This document shows positions 41,373 to 50,867 of a stretch of DNA of 64,000 bases, piece after piece. A program made the position numbers and the translations under genes. The stretch spans positions 310,001-374,000 of the forward strand of contig CAXPOZ010000004.1 in the NCBI GenBank assembly GCA_964219355.1, read 5' to 3'. This DNA is from Parvularcula sp964219355 (GTDB taxonomy: Bacteria; Pseudomonadota; Alphaproteobacteria; Caulobacterales; Parvularculaceae). Each line of letters opens with the position of its first letter. Position 1 is the stretch's first letter. The notes beneath the pieces are model-generated. The model did no database searches, was not told the origin of the DNA, and saw only the letters and a program-made list of their open reading frames with translations.

Positions 41373-43532
41373 TTACCGCGTCTCCAGATCGAGTTCCTCG
41401 AGCTTGCGGATCTCATCACGGATACGCGCCGCGTCCTCGAATTCGAGATTGGCCGCGGCCTCGCGCATCTGTTTTTCAAGCGCGGCAATATGGGTTTTCA
41501 TATTGTCGCCATGCTCGAATTTCGCGGCCTCCTCGGCCATGCCGCCCGCGCCGGTCAGCCTTTGCGAGCTGAAGGTCGTCCCGGCGGCCGCTTTCAGCGC
41601 CTCATCATCGCTGTCGGTGATTTCGGCGATCTTCGCCTTCACCGTTCTCGGCGTGATGCCATGCTCCTCATTATGGGCGAGCTGTTTCTCGCGGCGCCGG
41701 GAGGTTTCGGCGAGCGCCCGCTCCATCGACCCCGTCATACCATCCGCATAAAGAATGACGCGGCCATCGACGTTCCGTGCCGCCCGGCCAATAGTCTGGA
41801 CCAGTGACGTTTCGGACCGCAGGAAGCCTTCCTTATCGGCATCGAGGATCGCCACCAGCTCGCATTCAGGGATGTCGAGCCCTTCGCGCAACAGGTTGAT
41901 GCCGATCAGCACATCGAAGGTGCCGAGACGCAAGTCACGGATGATCTCGATGCGTTCAATCGTGTCAATGTCCGAGTGCATGTAGCGAACGCGGACGCCC
42001 TGCTCATGCATATATTCGGTCAAGTCCTCGGCCATCTTTTTCGTCAGGGTCGTGACAAGGACCCGACCGCCCTTGGCCGCTACTTTCTTGCATTCATCAA
42101 TGACGTCATCGACCTGATTGATCTGGCCCTTGGAGACGGGCCGGATTTCAACCGGTGGATCGACCAGCCCCGTCGGGCGGATCACCTGCTCGACAAAGAC
42201 GCCGCCTGTTCGGTCCAGCTCCCATGGCCCCGGCGTCGCCGAGACATGCACTGTCTGAGGCCGCATCGCGTCCCATTCCTCGAATTTGAGCGGCCGGTTA
42301 TCCATGCAACTCGGCAGGCGGAAGCCATATTCCGCCAGCGTCCTTTTCCGCGCAAAGTCACCTTTGAACATGGCGCCGATCTGCGGGATCGTCACATGGC
42401 TTTCGTCACAGAAGACGAGCGCATTCTCCGGCAGATATTCAAAAAGCGTCGGGGGCGGATGACCGGGCTTCCGACCTGTCAGATAGCGGGAGTAGTTCTC
42501 GATCCCGTTACAGACCCCGGTCGCCTCCAGCATCTCAAGATCAAAGGTCACCCGTTCGCGCAGGCGCTGCGCCTCGATCAAGCGCCCTTCCGCCTCCAGC
42601 ACCGGCAGAGTTTCGGCCAGCTCCTTCTTGATCCCCTCCAGCGCGCGGCGGATCGTCGGGCGCGGCGTCACATAGTGTGAGTTTGCATACATCTTGATCT
42701 GGTCGAGTTCTGCGATCTTTTGTCCCGTTAGCGGGTCAAACTCCGTGATTGCCTCAACCTCGTCACCGAACATGCTGACCCGCCAGGCGACATCCTCAAG
42801 GTGCGCCGGGAAGATCTCGATCACATCGCCCCGCGCCCGGAAACAGCCCCGCGCGAAAGCAACATCATTGCGCTTATATTGCAGCGCCACGAGGTCCGCG
42901 AGCAATTGCTGGCGCTCGATCTCCTGCCCTTTCTCTAGGGTGAAGGTCATCTCCGTATAGGTCTCAACCGAGCCGATACCGTAAATGCAGGACACTGACG
43001 CCACGATGATCACATCATCGCGTTCGAGCAGCGCCCGGGTGGCCGAGTGGCGCATCCGGTCGATCTGCTCATTGATCGTGGATTCCTTTTCGATATAGGT
43101 ATCCGTGCGCGGAACATAGGCTTCGGGCTGGTAGTAGTCGTAATAGGATACGAAATACTCGACCGCATTATTCGGGAAAAAGCTCTTGAACTCGCCATAG
43201 AGCTGCGCGGCGAGCGTCTTGTTATGCGCAAGGATCAAAGCGGGCCGCTGCGTCGCCTCGATGATCTTGGCCATAGTGAAGGTCTTGCCCGACCCCGTGA
43301 CCCCGAGCAGTACCTGATCGTGCTCCTGCTCCTTGATCCCATCGACGAGTTCAGCGATCGCCGCCGGCTGGTCGCCCGCCGGTTCATAATCGGAGACGAC
43401 CTCGAGCCGCTTGCCGCCTTCGAGCTTGTCCGGGCGGGCGGGCCTATGCGGCGCCCACTGCCCCTCCATCCGGTCATGATAGGAGACAACGGCTTCGGAA
43501 AATCCAAGGTCTTCGGGCAGGGTCTTGCTCAT
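41373..43532 (-). CDS. uvrB: UvrABC excinuclease subunit B
   Basis: The 719-residue damage-verifying helicase of nucleotide excision repair. Visible parts are Walker A GVTGSGKTFTMAK (about 78-90), the beta-hairpin region YDYYQPEAYVPRTDTYIEKE, the helicase motif FCDESHVTIPQ, DVLIGINLLREGLDIPE, QTIGRAARN, and the C-terminal UVR motif that binds UvrC. There is a longer N terminus than in E. coli. I see no alphaproteobacterial LexA box (GTTC-N7-GTTC) in the 130 bases upstream. Confidence 0.97.
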   Translation of the reverse strand: MSKTLPEDLGFSEAVVSYHDRMEGQWAPHRPARPDKLEGGKRLEVVSDYEPAGDQPAAIAELVDGIKEQEHDQVLLGVTGSGKTFTMAKIIEATQRPALILAHNKTLAAQLYGEFKSFFPNNAVEYFVSYYDYYQPEAYVPRTDTYIEKESTINEQIDRMRHSATRALLERDDVIIVASVSCIYGIGSVETYTEMTFTLEKGQEIERQQLLADLVALQYKRNDVAFARGCFRARGDVIEIFPAHLEDVAWRVSMFGDEVEAITEFDPLTGQKIAELDQIKMYANSHYVTPRPTIRRALEGIKKELAETLPVLEAEGRLIEAQRLRERVTFDLEMLEATGVCNGIENYSRYLTGRKPGHPPPTLFEYLPENALVFCDESHVTIPQIGAMFKGDFARKRTLAEYGFRLPSCMDNRPLKFEEWDAMRPQTVHVSATPGPWELDRTGGVFVEQVIRPTGLVDPPVEIRPVSKGQINQVDDVIDECKKVAAKGGRVLVTTLTKKMAEDLTEYMHEQGVRVRYMHSDIDTIERIEIIRDLRLGTFDVLIGINLLREGLDIPECELVAILDADKEGFLRSETSLVQTIGRAARNVDGRVILYADGMTGSMERALAETSRRREKQLAHNEEHGITPRTVKAKIAEITDSDDEALKAAAGTTFSSQRLTGAGGMAEEAAKFEHGDNMKTHIAALEKQMREAAANLEFEDAARIRDEIRKLEELDLETR

Positions 43533-43666
43533 GGGGAAGAGTTAGGCGCGAGGGGCGGCCGGAGCAATGCGTCAGACCCCCATGCTGCAACCAAAGCTTC
43601 GCGTGATGCGTTAAATGCGTTACGGAAGATGCTAGGCGCCGGGGGGCCCCTGTTGGAGAGAGACCT

Positions 43667-44743
43667 GTGAAATCTGTCATTGGATGGCTGGCCGCTTTGG
43701 CCGCCGCGTTTAGTTGTGTTCACGCCCAAACGGTCGATCAGGAACAACCCCTGTTCGATACGGCCCTTCCCCCGCAAGCCATTGGCGGTAGCTCAGAGCA
43801 GAAACTGGCGCAGACCTTTACCGTCGGTGTGACCGGCGGCCTGACCGCCATCGAAATCCCCGTCGGCTGCAGCGATGGCCAGCTTACCGTTGAGATCCAA
43901 GGGCAGACAGCCACTGGTGAACCCAACGGCATTGCCCAGCGCCGGGCTATCGTAAATGCCGATGAAGTGCCGCCTCCGCCAGACGATTTTGTCCGCATTC
44001 ATCTCCCAACAGATCTGCCAGTGAGGGCGGGAGCGAGGCTGGCCCTTGTCCTGACGAACACCAGCGGCACTTGTGGCCTCGCCCGCGCGCCTGCCGGCGA
44101 AACCTATTCTGGCGGCGGACTATTCTTTGATGCCCGCCCCAATCCGCCGGGCTGGATTTCCAACAAGACTTTTTTCGGGCCAGATGCGGATGTGCCGCTG
44201 GACCTGCCGTTCCGCACCCTGATGGCCACGGGCGCCAGAGGCGGCGCGGACGATGATCGCTGCACCGTCATCACCAATGACGGCCCGCAGACACTGCCGA
44301 TCCCGGATAGCGTGCCGCTTTGCCGGTGCCTTGAAGATGCCGGAGCCCGAGAGCTGCGCTGTCGGCTCATCCATCCTGATTTCCTTTTGACGCGCCGTAT
44401 CCAGACGCCTTTTGAGCCCGGCTCTCCGTTTGAAGAGGAATGGATGTTCACGCCGCTGAAAGAGCTGAAGACACCTGTCATGATCGAGCTGGCTGGCGCA
44501 GGGCTCGACAAGCCGGCCCGCCATGTCTTCGGCAAGAAAAGCAAACCCGGTACGTTCGAGAAATGGACGGTCAAAGGGATCGTGCCGAAGACCGAGAAGA
44601 CACTCGGCGGGGTCGCGACGGTCCTTTATGAGGGATTGAGCCTCGGCAATCCCGACGGCCCGGTAGAGTTCCGCTTTGACCGCACCTTACCCGATAGCGC
44701 GCTGGGTAACTGGCCGGAGCTAATGTCTCCCCCGAAACCCTGA
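43667..44743 (+). CDS. Exported protein of unknown function
   Basis: A 358-residue protein starting with GTG after a GGAGAG site. Signal peptide 1-20 (ending VHA). The first half (about 35-170) looks like a beta-sandwich of the kind that follows 'QKLAQTFTVG' in secreted proteins; four Cys pairs are scattered (about 66, 124, 198 and 223-225). The family is not recognised. It is divergent from uvrB and begins a run of three co-directional genes for exported proteins. Confidence 0.65.
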   Translation: MKSVIGWLAALAAAFSCVHAQTVDQEQPLFDTALPPQAIGGSSEQKLAQTFTVGVTGGLTAIEIPVGCSDGQLTVEIQGQTATGEPNGIAQRRAIVNADEVPPPPDDFVRIHLPTDLPVRAGARLALVLTNTSGTCGLARAPAGETYSGGGLFFDARPNPPGWISNKTFFGPDADVPLDLPFRTLMATGARGGADDDRCTVITNDGPQTLPIPDSVPLCRCLEDAGARELRCRLIHPDFLLTRRIQTPFEPGSPFEEEWMFTPLKELKTPVMIELAGAGLDKPARHVFGKKSKPGTFEKWTVKGIVPKTEKTLGGVATVLYEGLSLGNPDGPVEFRFDRTLPDSALGNWPELMSPPKP

Positions 44744-44830
44744 CGGAATCAGCATTCCTCGCCACTTGCGTTTGCGAGTGGCGAAATCCTGCCCAGATGC
44801 TAGGCTCCCCCGTCGCTGGATGGGGGATCT

Positions 44831-46135
44831 ATGGGGACGACGAGAAAAAGTCTGTTCGGTCGCGTAGGCGCGATGGCGGGGCTCGGCCTTGCCCTTTCGA
44901 GCTGTGTCGCCTTCATGCCGGACCGCATCCATTATGTGTGGGAACCGGATGAGACGGCCGCTCCGTCTACGGAGATTGTTTCCCACGACCAGTTTGTCGG
45001 CCTTGCCTTCTCCGGCGGGGGCAGCCGAGCGGCCTATTTCGCTGCCGCCGGAGCTGAAGCGCTGAATGAGGCCGGCCTCCTTGAAGAGATCACGCATATC
45101 TCCAGCGTGTCAGGCGGGTCGATGGCGGCCTCCTATCTTGCGACGCGCCCACCGGAAGCCTGTGGCCCCCGCGATGTGCCCTGCACCCGCGCCTATTTCG
45201 ATACCTACAAGGCGACGATGCGGGAGAATTATTTCTGGCCGATGGAATGGGGGCAGATCACCAAACCCAACCGGTTCCTCAGCCCGACGCGCCGCATCTC
45301 CTCCCTGCAGAATGCTTTCGATACGAAATATCTTGAGGAGAAGACTTTTGGCGATTTGCCCTCCTCGCGCGTCCTCCTGATCAATGCGGCGAGCTACGAT
45401 GACGGGCGGCGCTTTGTTTTCTCGAACCGGCCGATCGCCAATAGCGGACAGACTGACCTGCCCTTGAGCAAGGACACGCTGCGCTCGCGCAATTTCAGCA
45501 CTTCCACTTGCGCTTATCCGACACCGGATGATTTCCCCATCGCGCTAGCTGTTGCCTCCTCTGCCGCCTTCCCGCCCGCATTGGGGCCTGTCGCTATCGA
45601 AGTGCCGCCCGCCTGCGGCGAGACGCAGACGCAATACTGGCATCTCGGCGATGGCGGCATCCTCGAGAACAAGGGCGTTGAGACGCTGCAGGAGATCCTG
45701 CTGCTTGATGCCCAAACGCCTGCGCCGCCCCAACGCGCCGTCATCTTCTCCTTTGATGCCGGCAAGCAGGATTCGCTCGAACGCAATCTTGCCAATCGGG
45801 ATTTACGGCTGTGGACCAGTGACCCCGGCCGTGTCGTCAGCATCACCAACCAACGAGCCGATGCCTATTGGCAAATTGTCTGGGAACAGGCGAAAGCCCG
45901 GCTCGACATCCCCGTCACGATCATCAATATCCGCTATACGGATCATATTCCCAAAGAGTGGCCGGAGAGCTGCAAGGGCGGCATCCGCAAGGGCTCAATT
46001 GAAGATGCCCTCAATGCCGTGCCGACACGCTTCTCCATCACCCCTTGCGATGCCGATCTGATCGAAGCCTCTGCGCGGCTCGGCGTCGCCCGCGCGGTCG
46101 CCGAGCATCGGGACACACTGGTCGAGCTGAAATAA
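44831..46135 (+). CDS. Patatin-like phospholipase, lipoprotein
   Basis: A 434-residue exported lipid acyl hydrolase. The signal ends in a lipobox (LSSC, Cys 25). The oxyanion-hole segment is FSGGGSRAAYF (about 60-70), the nucleophile elbow is SSVSGGSMAASY (Ser about 95), and the dyad Asp is in HLGDGGILENKG (about 275). These are the three patatin landmarks. It probably cleaves phospholipids in the envelope or outside. The next gene starts 33 bases later. Confidence 0.88.
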   Translation: MGTTRKSLFGRVGAMAGLGLALSSCVAFMPDRIHYVWEPDETAAPSTEIVSHDQFVGLAFSGGGSRAAYFAAAGAEALNEAGLLEEITHISSVSGGSMAASYLATRPPEACGPRDVPCTRAYFDTYKATMRENYFWPMEWGQITKPNRFLSPTRRISSLQNAFDTKYLEEKTFGDLPSSRVLLINAASYDDGRRFVFSNRPIANSGQTDLPLSKDTLRSRNFSTSTCAYPTPDDFPIALAVASSAAFPPALGPVAIEVPPACGETQTQYWHLGDGGILENKGVETLQEILLLDAQTPAPPQRAVIFSFDAGKQDSLERNLANRDLRLWTSDPGRVVSITNQRADAYWQIVWEQAKARLDIPVTIINIRYTDHIPKEWPESCKGGIRKGSIEDALNAVPTRFSITPCDADLIEASARLGVARAVAEHRDTLVELK

Positions 46136-46168
46136 CGGGATAGCCCTCACCACAAGAAGGACAAAAAC

Positions 46169-46810
46169 ATGCGCGCACGATCTGGACGGAAAGTCATCGG
46201 CCTACTGACTGGCACTTTCATCGCATTCGCGCTGCCCGCCGCAGCCCAGGATATCCAGTTTGCTACCTTCCCGGTCGAAGGTGACAGGGCTTATGCGAAT
46301 GGCGAGCTCGGCGAGCCGACACCTGCGATCATTGAAAAGCTGCTCAAGGACAATCCCGGTCTCAAGAAGATTGTCATGACCAACGTGCCGGGGTCGGATG
46401 ATGATGAAGCCAATATCAAGGCCTCGATCATGGTCCATGAGCATGGCCTGACGACTTATGTGCCCGCCTCAGGCATGATCGCGTCGGGCGGTGTCGACTT
46501 CTTCCTCGCTGGCCGGGAGCGCATTATCGAAGAAGGCGCCTGCATCGGCGTTCATGCATGGCAGGATGATGATGATCCGACGCCCTCCAGCGAATTGCCG
46601 CGTGATCACCCGGGCCACAAGGTCTTCCTCGATTATTTCAAAAAGATCGGCATGGATGAGGAATTCTACTGGTACACGCTGCGCGTTGCCAAATTCGATG
46701 ACATGTATTGGCTGAGTACGGAAGAACTCCTGAAATACGGCGTCGTCACGAAAATTATTGCCCCGCCCGAAGGGACATCAAGCTTTCAGCTGATCTGTGA
46801 TCATCGCTGA
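46169..46810 (+). CDS. Exported ClpP/crotonase-fold-like protein
   Basis: A 213-residue protein with a signal peptide (1-26, ending AAA). The mature part resembles the exported ClpP-like family (COG3904 type): VPASGMIASGGVDFFLAGRERII followed by GACIGVHAW, the oxyanion and His segments. The usual SACTxxFxxG motif is changed to ASGGVDFFLAG; the Ser remains but the Cys is missing. Activity is uncertain. It follows the patatin gene on the same strand and is probably co-transcribed. Confidence 0.7.
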   Translation: MRARSGRKVIGLLTGTFIAFALPAAAQDIQFATFPVEGDRAYANGELGEPTPAIIEKLLKDNPGLKKIVMTNVPGSDDDEANIKASIMVHEHGLTTYVPASGMIASGGVDFFLAGRERIIEEGACIGVHAWQDDDDPTPSSELPRDHPGHKVFLDYFKKIGMDEEFYWYTLRVAKFDDMYWLSTEELLKYGVVTKIIAPPEGTSSFQLICDHR

Positions 46811-46815
46811 CCGCC

Positions 46816-48387
46816 TCAGGGGGCGGGATATAAAATCGCCTCCGCATCAGCCATCAGGGCTCGGACTTCCGGCGAATAGCGCCCCTCCGCCTTCAGTCTG
46901 TCGATAATGCCGCGGGCCTCCTCGGCATAGGCTTCGTCGCCCGTCCCGTCCGCTGTCCGCGCCAGCGCTTCTGCGAGCAATAACTCACCGCGGAGAACTG
47001 TCTCCTGTTCACCCGCAAGCCCCCGCATGATCGCCAACATCTCAATGAAGGTCGCCCTAGCTGCCTGATCATTGCCAACGGCTCGATACGCCCCGCCGGT
47101 CTGCGCAAGCGAGAACGCCACATCCTCCCGGAACTGAGCGTTCAGCGGATGGCTCGCCATCAGCAGACGGGAGATCTGAAGACTTTCCCGATAATGGCTC
47201 AACGCCTCTGCCGGGCGCTCCAGTTCCATCAGGACGTCACCATACATCTCGAGCGAGACGGCCAGATTTCGCTGCGCGCGCAGACTGTCCGGCTCATTGA
47301 CCGCCAGCTGACGATCAATAGCAAGGCTCTCGGCAAACAAAGCTTCCGCCCGCGAATAGTCCCCCGCCTCTAGCGCCAGCTCGCCTGCACTCTCGAGCGC
47401 GCTGGACAGATCCCGGCGGCGCGCAGGTTCATCGGGTTGAGCAGCCAGTCTTTGCCGCCGCAGGACCAACACTTCCTCATGAGAGGTGCGAGCCGCATTC
47501 GGGTCTCCCAGCATCGCCTCAACATCGGCCAACCCTTCCAGGGTATCCGCCAATATCAAAAGGTAATCATCATTACCCGGCTCCGCTTCATTCAGAGGAC
47601 GGACAATCTGGAGGATCTGCTGGAAGCGCTGTCTTGCAAGCTCCAACTCTCCAGCCTCGAATTCAAGGAAAGCAAGCTCACTCAATGCCGTCAGCCTTTT
47701 ATCAAGGTCGTCGGCCACATCAGCCGCCGAGGCGGCCGCTGCTTTCGCAGCCCTCACATCGCCGTTTTGCTCATATTCAAGTGCACTCAGCGCTATCCAG
47801 GTTTCATAATGTCCGGGGTCGATCCGAGCGGCCTGTTGATAAGCCTCAAGCGCGATCGCAGGATCACGGTCGTAAGCCAACGCCCCAAGGTCACGCCAGG
47901 CAATGGCGGCATCCGCGGAGAGGTCATCCGCTCGCGCCTGCAACGCCCGAAAGCCCGTTCTGAAATCTCCGTTTGCGATTGCCTGTGCCGCAGCAGGATC
48001 AGCATTCGCAACGCGCATCGCTGCGTCTCGCCGTTCCGCCACACGTGAGGGCGATAGCTCGGCAGGGTCTGAAGGCGCCGTTTGTTCAAGCAATTGCGCG
48101 ATCATCAGGCGCTGGGCGGCAAGCTCGCTCTGCAAGTCCTCGACCTGTTTTGAGGATGCCGTAGACGGCTGGAACATGCTAACGATCGTCGCAAAATTGC
48201 CGAAGAAGGACACCGCCCCCACGAAAGCGACCCCGGCTGCACTCCACCGGACAACCCTGCTCCTGATAAAATCCTGCACGAGTTGGGAGCGTGTCTTGGG
48301 ACTCAAGTCGTCAATCTGAGACTCGGCGCCATCAGCAGGGAGATCTTCTTCCCCGGCCTTTTCCTCCTGCGTCTGATTTTCCGTCAC
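46816..48387 (-). CDS. TPR-repeat membrane protein
   Basis: A 523-residue protein with an acidic cytoplasmic N terminus, one membrane helix at about 48-70, a short coiled-coil (about 75-105) and TPR repeats over about 120-480. Repeats visible include AIALEAYQQAARIDPGHYETW and DYSRAEALFAESLAIDRQLA, plus the later LSHYRESLQISRLL. The topology suggests a periplasmic scaffold for protein assembly. Partners are unknown. It is convergent with the ClpP-like gene. Confidence 0.82.
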   Translation of the reverse strand: MTENQTQEEKAGEEDLPADGAESQIDDLSPKTRSQLVQDFIRSRVVRWSAAGVAFVGAVSFFGNFATIVSMFQPSTASSKQVEDLQSELAAQRLMIAQLLEQTAPSDPAELSPSRVAERRDAAMRVANADPAAAQAIANGDFRTGFRALQARADDLSADAAIAWRDLGALAYDRDPAIALEAYQQAARIDPGHYETWIALSALEYEQNGDVRAAKAAAASAADVADDLDKRLTALSELAFLEFEAGELELARQRFQQILQIVRPLNEAEPGNDDYLLILADTLEGLADVEAMLGDPNAARTSHEEVLVLRRQRLAAQPDEPARRRDLSSALESAGELALEAGDYSRAEALFAESLAIDRQLAVNEPDSLRAQRNLAVSLEMYGDVLMELERPAEALSHYRESLQISRLLMASHPLNAQFREDVAFSLAQTGGAYRAVGNDQAARATFIEMLAIMRGLAGEQETVLRGELLLAEALARTADGTGDEAYAEEARGIIDRLKAEGRYSPEVRALMADAEAILYPAP

Positions 48388-48520
48388 AACCGTCCCCGCC
48401 GCTGTCGCACGCCCCTCAAACAGGTTTCTCCCTTCTACGCTGCGCTTTGATCTTTCTCAAATCGCTGGCTCTTCCTCCCTCATAAGGGTGCAGTCAGATA
48501 AACAGTAGGAAGGTGCCCAG

Positions 48521-48763
48521 ATGACCCACACGCCACATGAGCTTTCCGAGGAATTTCCTGAATTCACCGACACCCTCCACCGGCTGAAAACCGGCGATCT
48601 ACATTTCCAGAAGCTCTCGGAGGAATATCACAGCCTTAACCGTGACATTCATCGCGCCGAGACGGATGTGGAGCCGACCTCCGATGACCATCTGGAAGAG
48701 ATGAAATCGCGCCGCGTCAGGCTGAAAGACGAAATCTATGCGATGCTTAAGGCTACCGTCTGA
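48521..48763 (+). CDS. DUF465 (YdcH-like) small protein 1
   Basis: An 80-residue helical protein of the DUF465 family: HELSEEFPEFTDTLHRLKTG, DLHFQKLSEEYHSLNRDIHRAE, then EPTSDDHLEEMKSRRVRLKDEIYAML. The family has no fixed function. An AGGTG site precedes the ATG. The second copy at 48928 is about 70 percent similar by eye. Confidence 0.85.
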   Translation: MTHTPHELSEEFPEFTDTLHRLKTGDLHFQKLSEEYHSLNRDIHRAETDVEPTSDDHLEEMKSRRVRLKDEIYAMLKATV

Positions 48764-48927
48764 GAGTTCGGGTTCTTCTCATTAGGAATAAATCGGAAGC
48801 GGATGGGAAAATGCAGAAACGCTGAGGTTAATGCTTTTTTCGACGGCCAATTTGATCTGCGTCAAAGCGCCTCGTCTCTTTTTCAGCTAACCGTCCGGTT
48901 CACGACTCTTTTGAAGACGGATTGGGC

Positions 48928-49227
48928 ATGCCTCATACGCCATTTGAACTTTCAGAAGAATTTCCGGAATTCGCGCCCCTTATTCAGAAAATGAACAAGG
49001 GAGATGCGCACTTCCAGCGTTTAACTGAGGCCTATCACACGCTGAACCGTTATGTTCATCGGGCAGAATCCGATATTGAGCCGACATCGCATCAATATCT
49101 CGAAGAGATGAAAGTCCGCAGATCTCATCTCAAAGATGAGATCCTTCAGATGCTCAAGACCGGCAGCGAGAAGCCGGAAACGGACGCGCCTTCTTCGGAA
49201 AATCCGTCAATTCATTCAGACTTCTGA
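48928..49227 (+). CDS. DUF465 (YdcH-like) small protein 2
   Basis: A 99-residue paralogue of the gene at 48521, with the same blocks (PFELSEEFPEFAPLIQKMNKG, DAHFQRLTEAYHTLNR, EPTSHQYLEEMKVRRSHLKDE) and an extra 20-residue Ser/Glu-rich C-terminal tail. Start at ATG 48928; ribosome site weak. The pair came from a tandem duplication. Confidence 0.83.
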   Translation: MPHTPFELSEEFPEFAPLIQKMNKGDAHFQRLTEAYHTLNRYVHRAESDIEPTSHQYLEEMKVRRSHLKDEILQMLKTGSEKPETDAPSSENPSIHSDF

Positions 49228-49367
49228 TCATTGAAACCAGCGTATCTCTTTCGGATATGAAGAAGAAATCCATGGACCCTGACGGCGTTTGCCCCTCCGG
49301 ACGGGCATTCATATAGTCTTCCTTGATGCTGGCGGACCGCCGCCGGAGATTTCTGGAGAGAAAAAGA

Positions 49368-50864
49368 ATGCGCCACGTCACTTCGTTCCTGATGATTTCA
49401 GGAGCCGTTATCGCCCTTGCCGGCTGTGCCGAGCGCGCATCTGACGCCCCCGCCAAAAGCCATATCGATGTGACCGCCGCCGGGGATCTCCTCACTGCAC
49501 CCTATACGGGCCGGGTCTATGTGACGGTGTCTGCCGATGACTCTCGTGAGCCGCGCCTGCAAAGCCGCTGGTTCAATCCGCCCCTGACGGTGATTGAAGA
49601 TGTCGAGAACTGGTCCGGCAGCAAGCCGGTCAGTCTGGATGCGGATGATGCTGCCCATCCGGGGTCGCTCGGCGATCTTGAGCCCGGCACCTATCAGGCG
49701 CAGGCCTATATCCGGCTCAGCCCCACCTCCCCCGATGCCGGGCGCGGCGCAGGCGATCTTTACAGCGAACCCACCGAGCTGGTTGTCGCGGAAGACGGCA
49801 CATTCGACCTCGATCTCAGCCTTTCAATGGTCGTCGAGGAAGAGGCTTTCGATGCCCCCGATCAGGTCAGCGTCATCAAATTTCCCTCGGGCCTCCTCTC
49901 GGCATTCCATGGCGAGGACTATGCGGTCGATGTCTCTATCCGTCTGCCCAAGGACTGGTCCGCCGACAGTGAAGAGACATGGCCGGTGCTCTATTACATC
50001 GGCGGCTTTGGCAGCGATCACACCGCACTTTCGTTCCTCGTGCGCGACGAGTTCGCCCCGGCGCTCGATGAGATGATCCTCATTGTGCCGAATGCGCTCA
50101 ACTATTGGGGCCATTCGGTATTCGCCGATTCAGCGAATACCGGCCCATGGGGAGAAATGTTCGTGAGCGAACTGGCGCCCTACATCGATGCGACCTATCA
50201 TGGCGTAGGACCCGACGAACGCTATGTCACCGGTATCTCTTCGGGAGGATGGTCTTCGCTCTGGCTGCAGGTCGAATACCCTGAAGCCTTTGCAGGTGTC
50301 TGGTCCATTGTCCCTGACCCGGTCGACTTCCGTGATTTCCAGCAGATCGATCTTTATGCTGAAGGCAGCAACATGTTCACGGACGAGGCAGGACAACCGC
50401 GTCCACTCGCCCGGCAGAATGGCGAGGCCATCCTGTTCTACGAGGATTTCGTCAATGCCGAGACGATCTATGGGCCGGGCGGGCAGATCCGCTCTTTCGA
50501 GGCCGTGTTCAGCCCCCGAGGTGAGGACGGCCTGCCGCAACGGATCTTTGACCCCAAGACGGGTGAGGTCTTCACCGACGCTGTTGAGGACTGGAAGCCT
50601 TACGACATCAACCTGAAAGTCCAAGAAGAATGGGACACGATCGGCCCGTCGCTCGAGGGAAAGATCCGCATTTATGCGGGCGGTGAGGATACATTCTACC
50701 TTGAAGGCGCAACGGAGCTACTGGCTGTCACGCTCGAAGAGCTGGGGTCAGACGCGCATGTCGAAATCGTCCCCGGCCTACCGCACCGGCCCAAACCGGG
50801 CGTTGCCGCAGAAATGCTCGAAGAGATCACCGGCGTTTCTCTCGGATCAGACGGAGAAGAGTGA
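49368..50864 (+). CDS. Exported esterase-like alpha/beta hydrolase, lipoprotein
   Basis: A 498-residue exported lipoprotein: GGAGAG site, lipobox LAGC (Cys about 20), an N-terminal beta-sandwich region (about 30-175), then an esterase D/S-formylglutathione-hydrolase-like domain (about 180-480). The nucleophile is in VTGISSGGWSS (Ser about 300), and the late His is in PGLPHRPKP. The substrate is unknown; enterochelin esterase or carbohydrate esterase-type activity would fit. Confidence 0.85.
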   Translation: MRHVTSFLMISGAVIALAGCAERASDAPAKSHIDVTAAGDLLTAPYTGRVYVTVSADDSREPRLQSRWFNPPLTVIEDVENWSGSKPVSLDADDAAHPGSLGDLEPGTYQAQAYIRLSPTSPDAGRGAGDLYSEPTELVVAEDGTFDLDLSLSMVVEEEAFDAPDQVSVIKFPSGLLSAFHGEDYAVDVSIRLPKDWSADSEETWPVLYYIGGFGSDHTALSFLVRDEFAPALDEMILIVPNALNYWGHSVFADSANTGPWGEMFVSELAPYIDATYHGVGPDERYVTGISSGGWSSLWLQVEYPEAFAGVWSIVPDPVDFRDFQQIDLYAEGSNMFTDEAGQPRPLARQNGEAILFYEDFVNAETIYGPGGQIRSFEAVFSPRGEDGLPQRIFDPKTGEVFTDAVEDWKPYDINLKVQEEWDTIGPSLEGKIRIYAGGEDTFYLEGATELLAVTLEELGSDAHVEIVPGLPHRPKPGVAAEMLEEITGVSLGSDGEE

Positions 50865-50867
50865 GCC

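Noticed and set aside
43533..43666. Possible SOS box upstream of uvrB
   Set aside because: No GTTC-N7-GTTC or GAAC-N7-GAAC pattern found in the gap.
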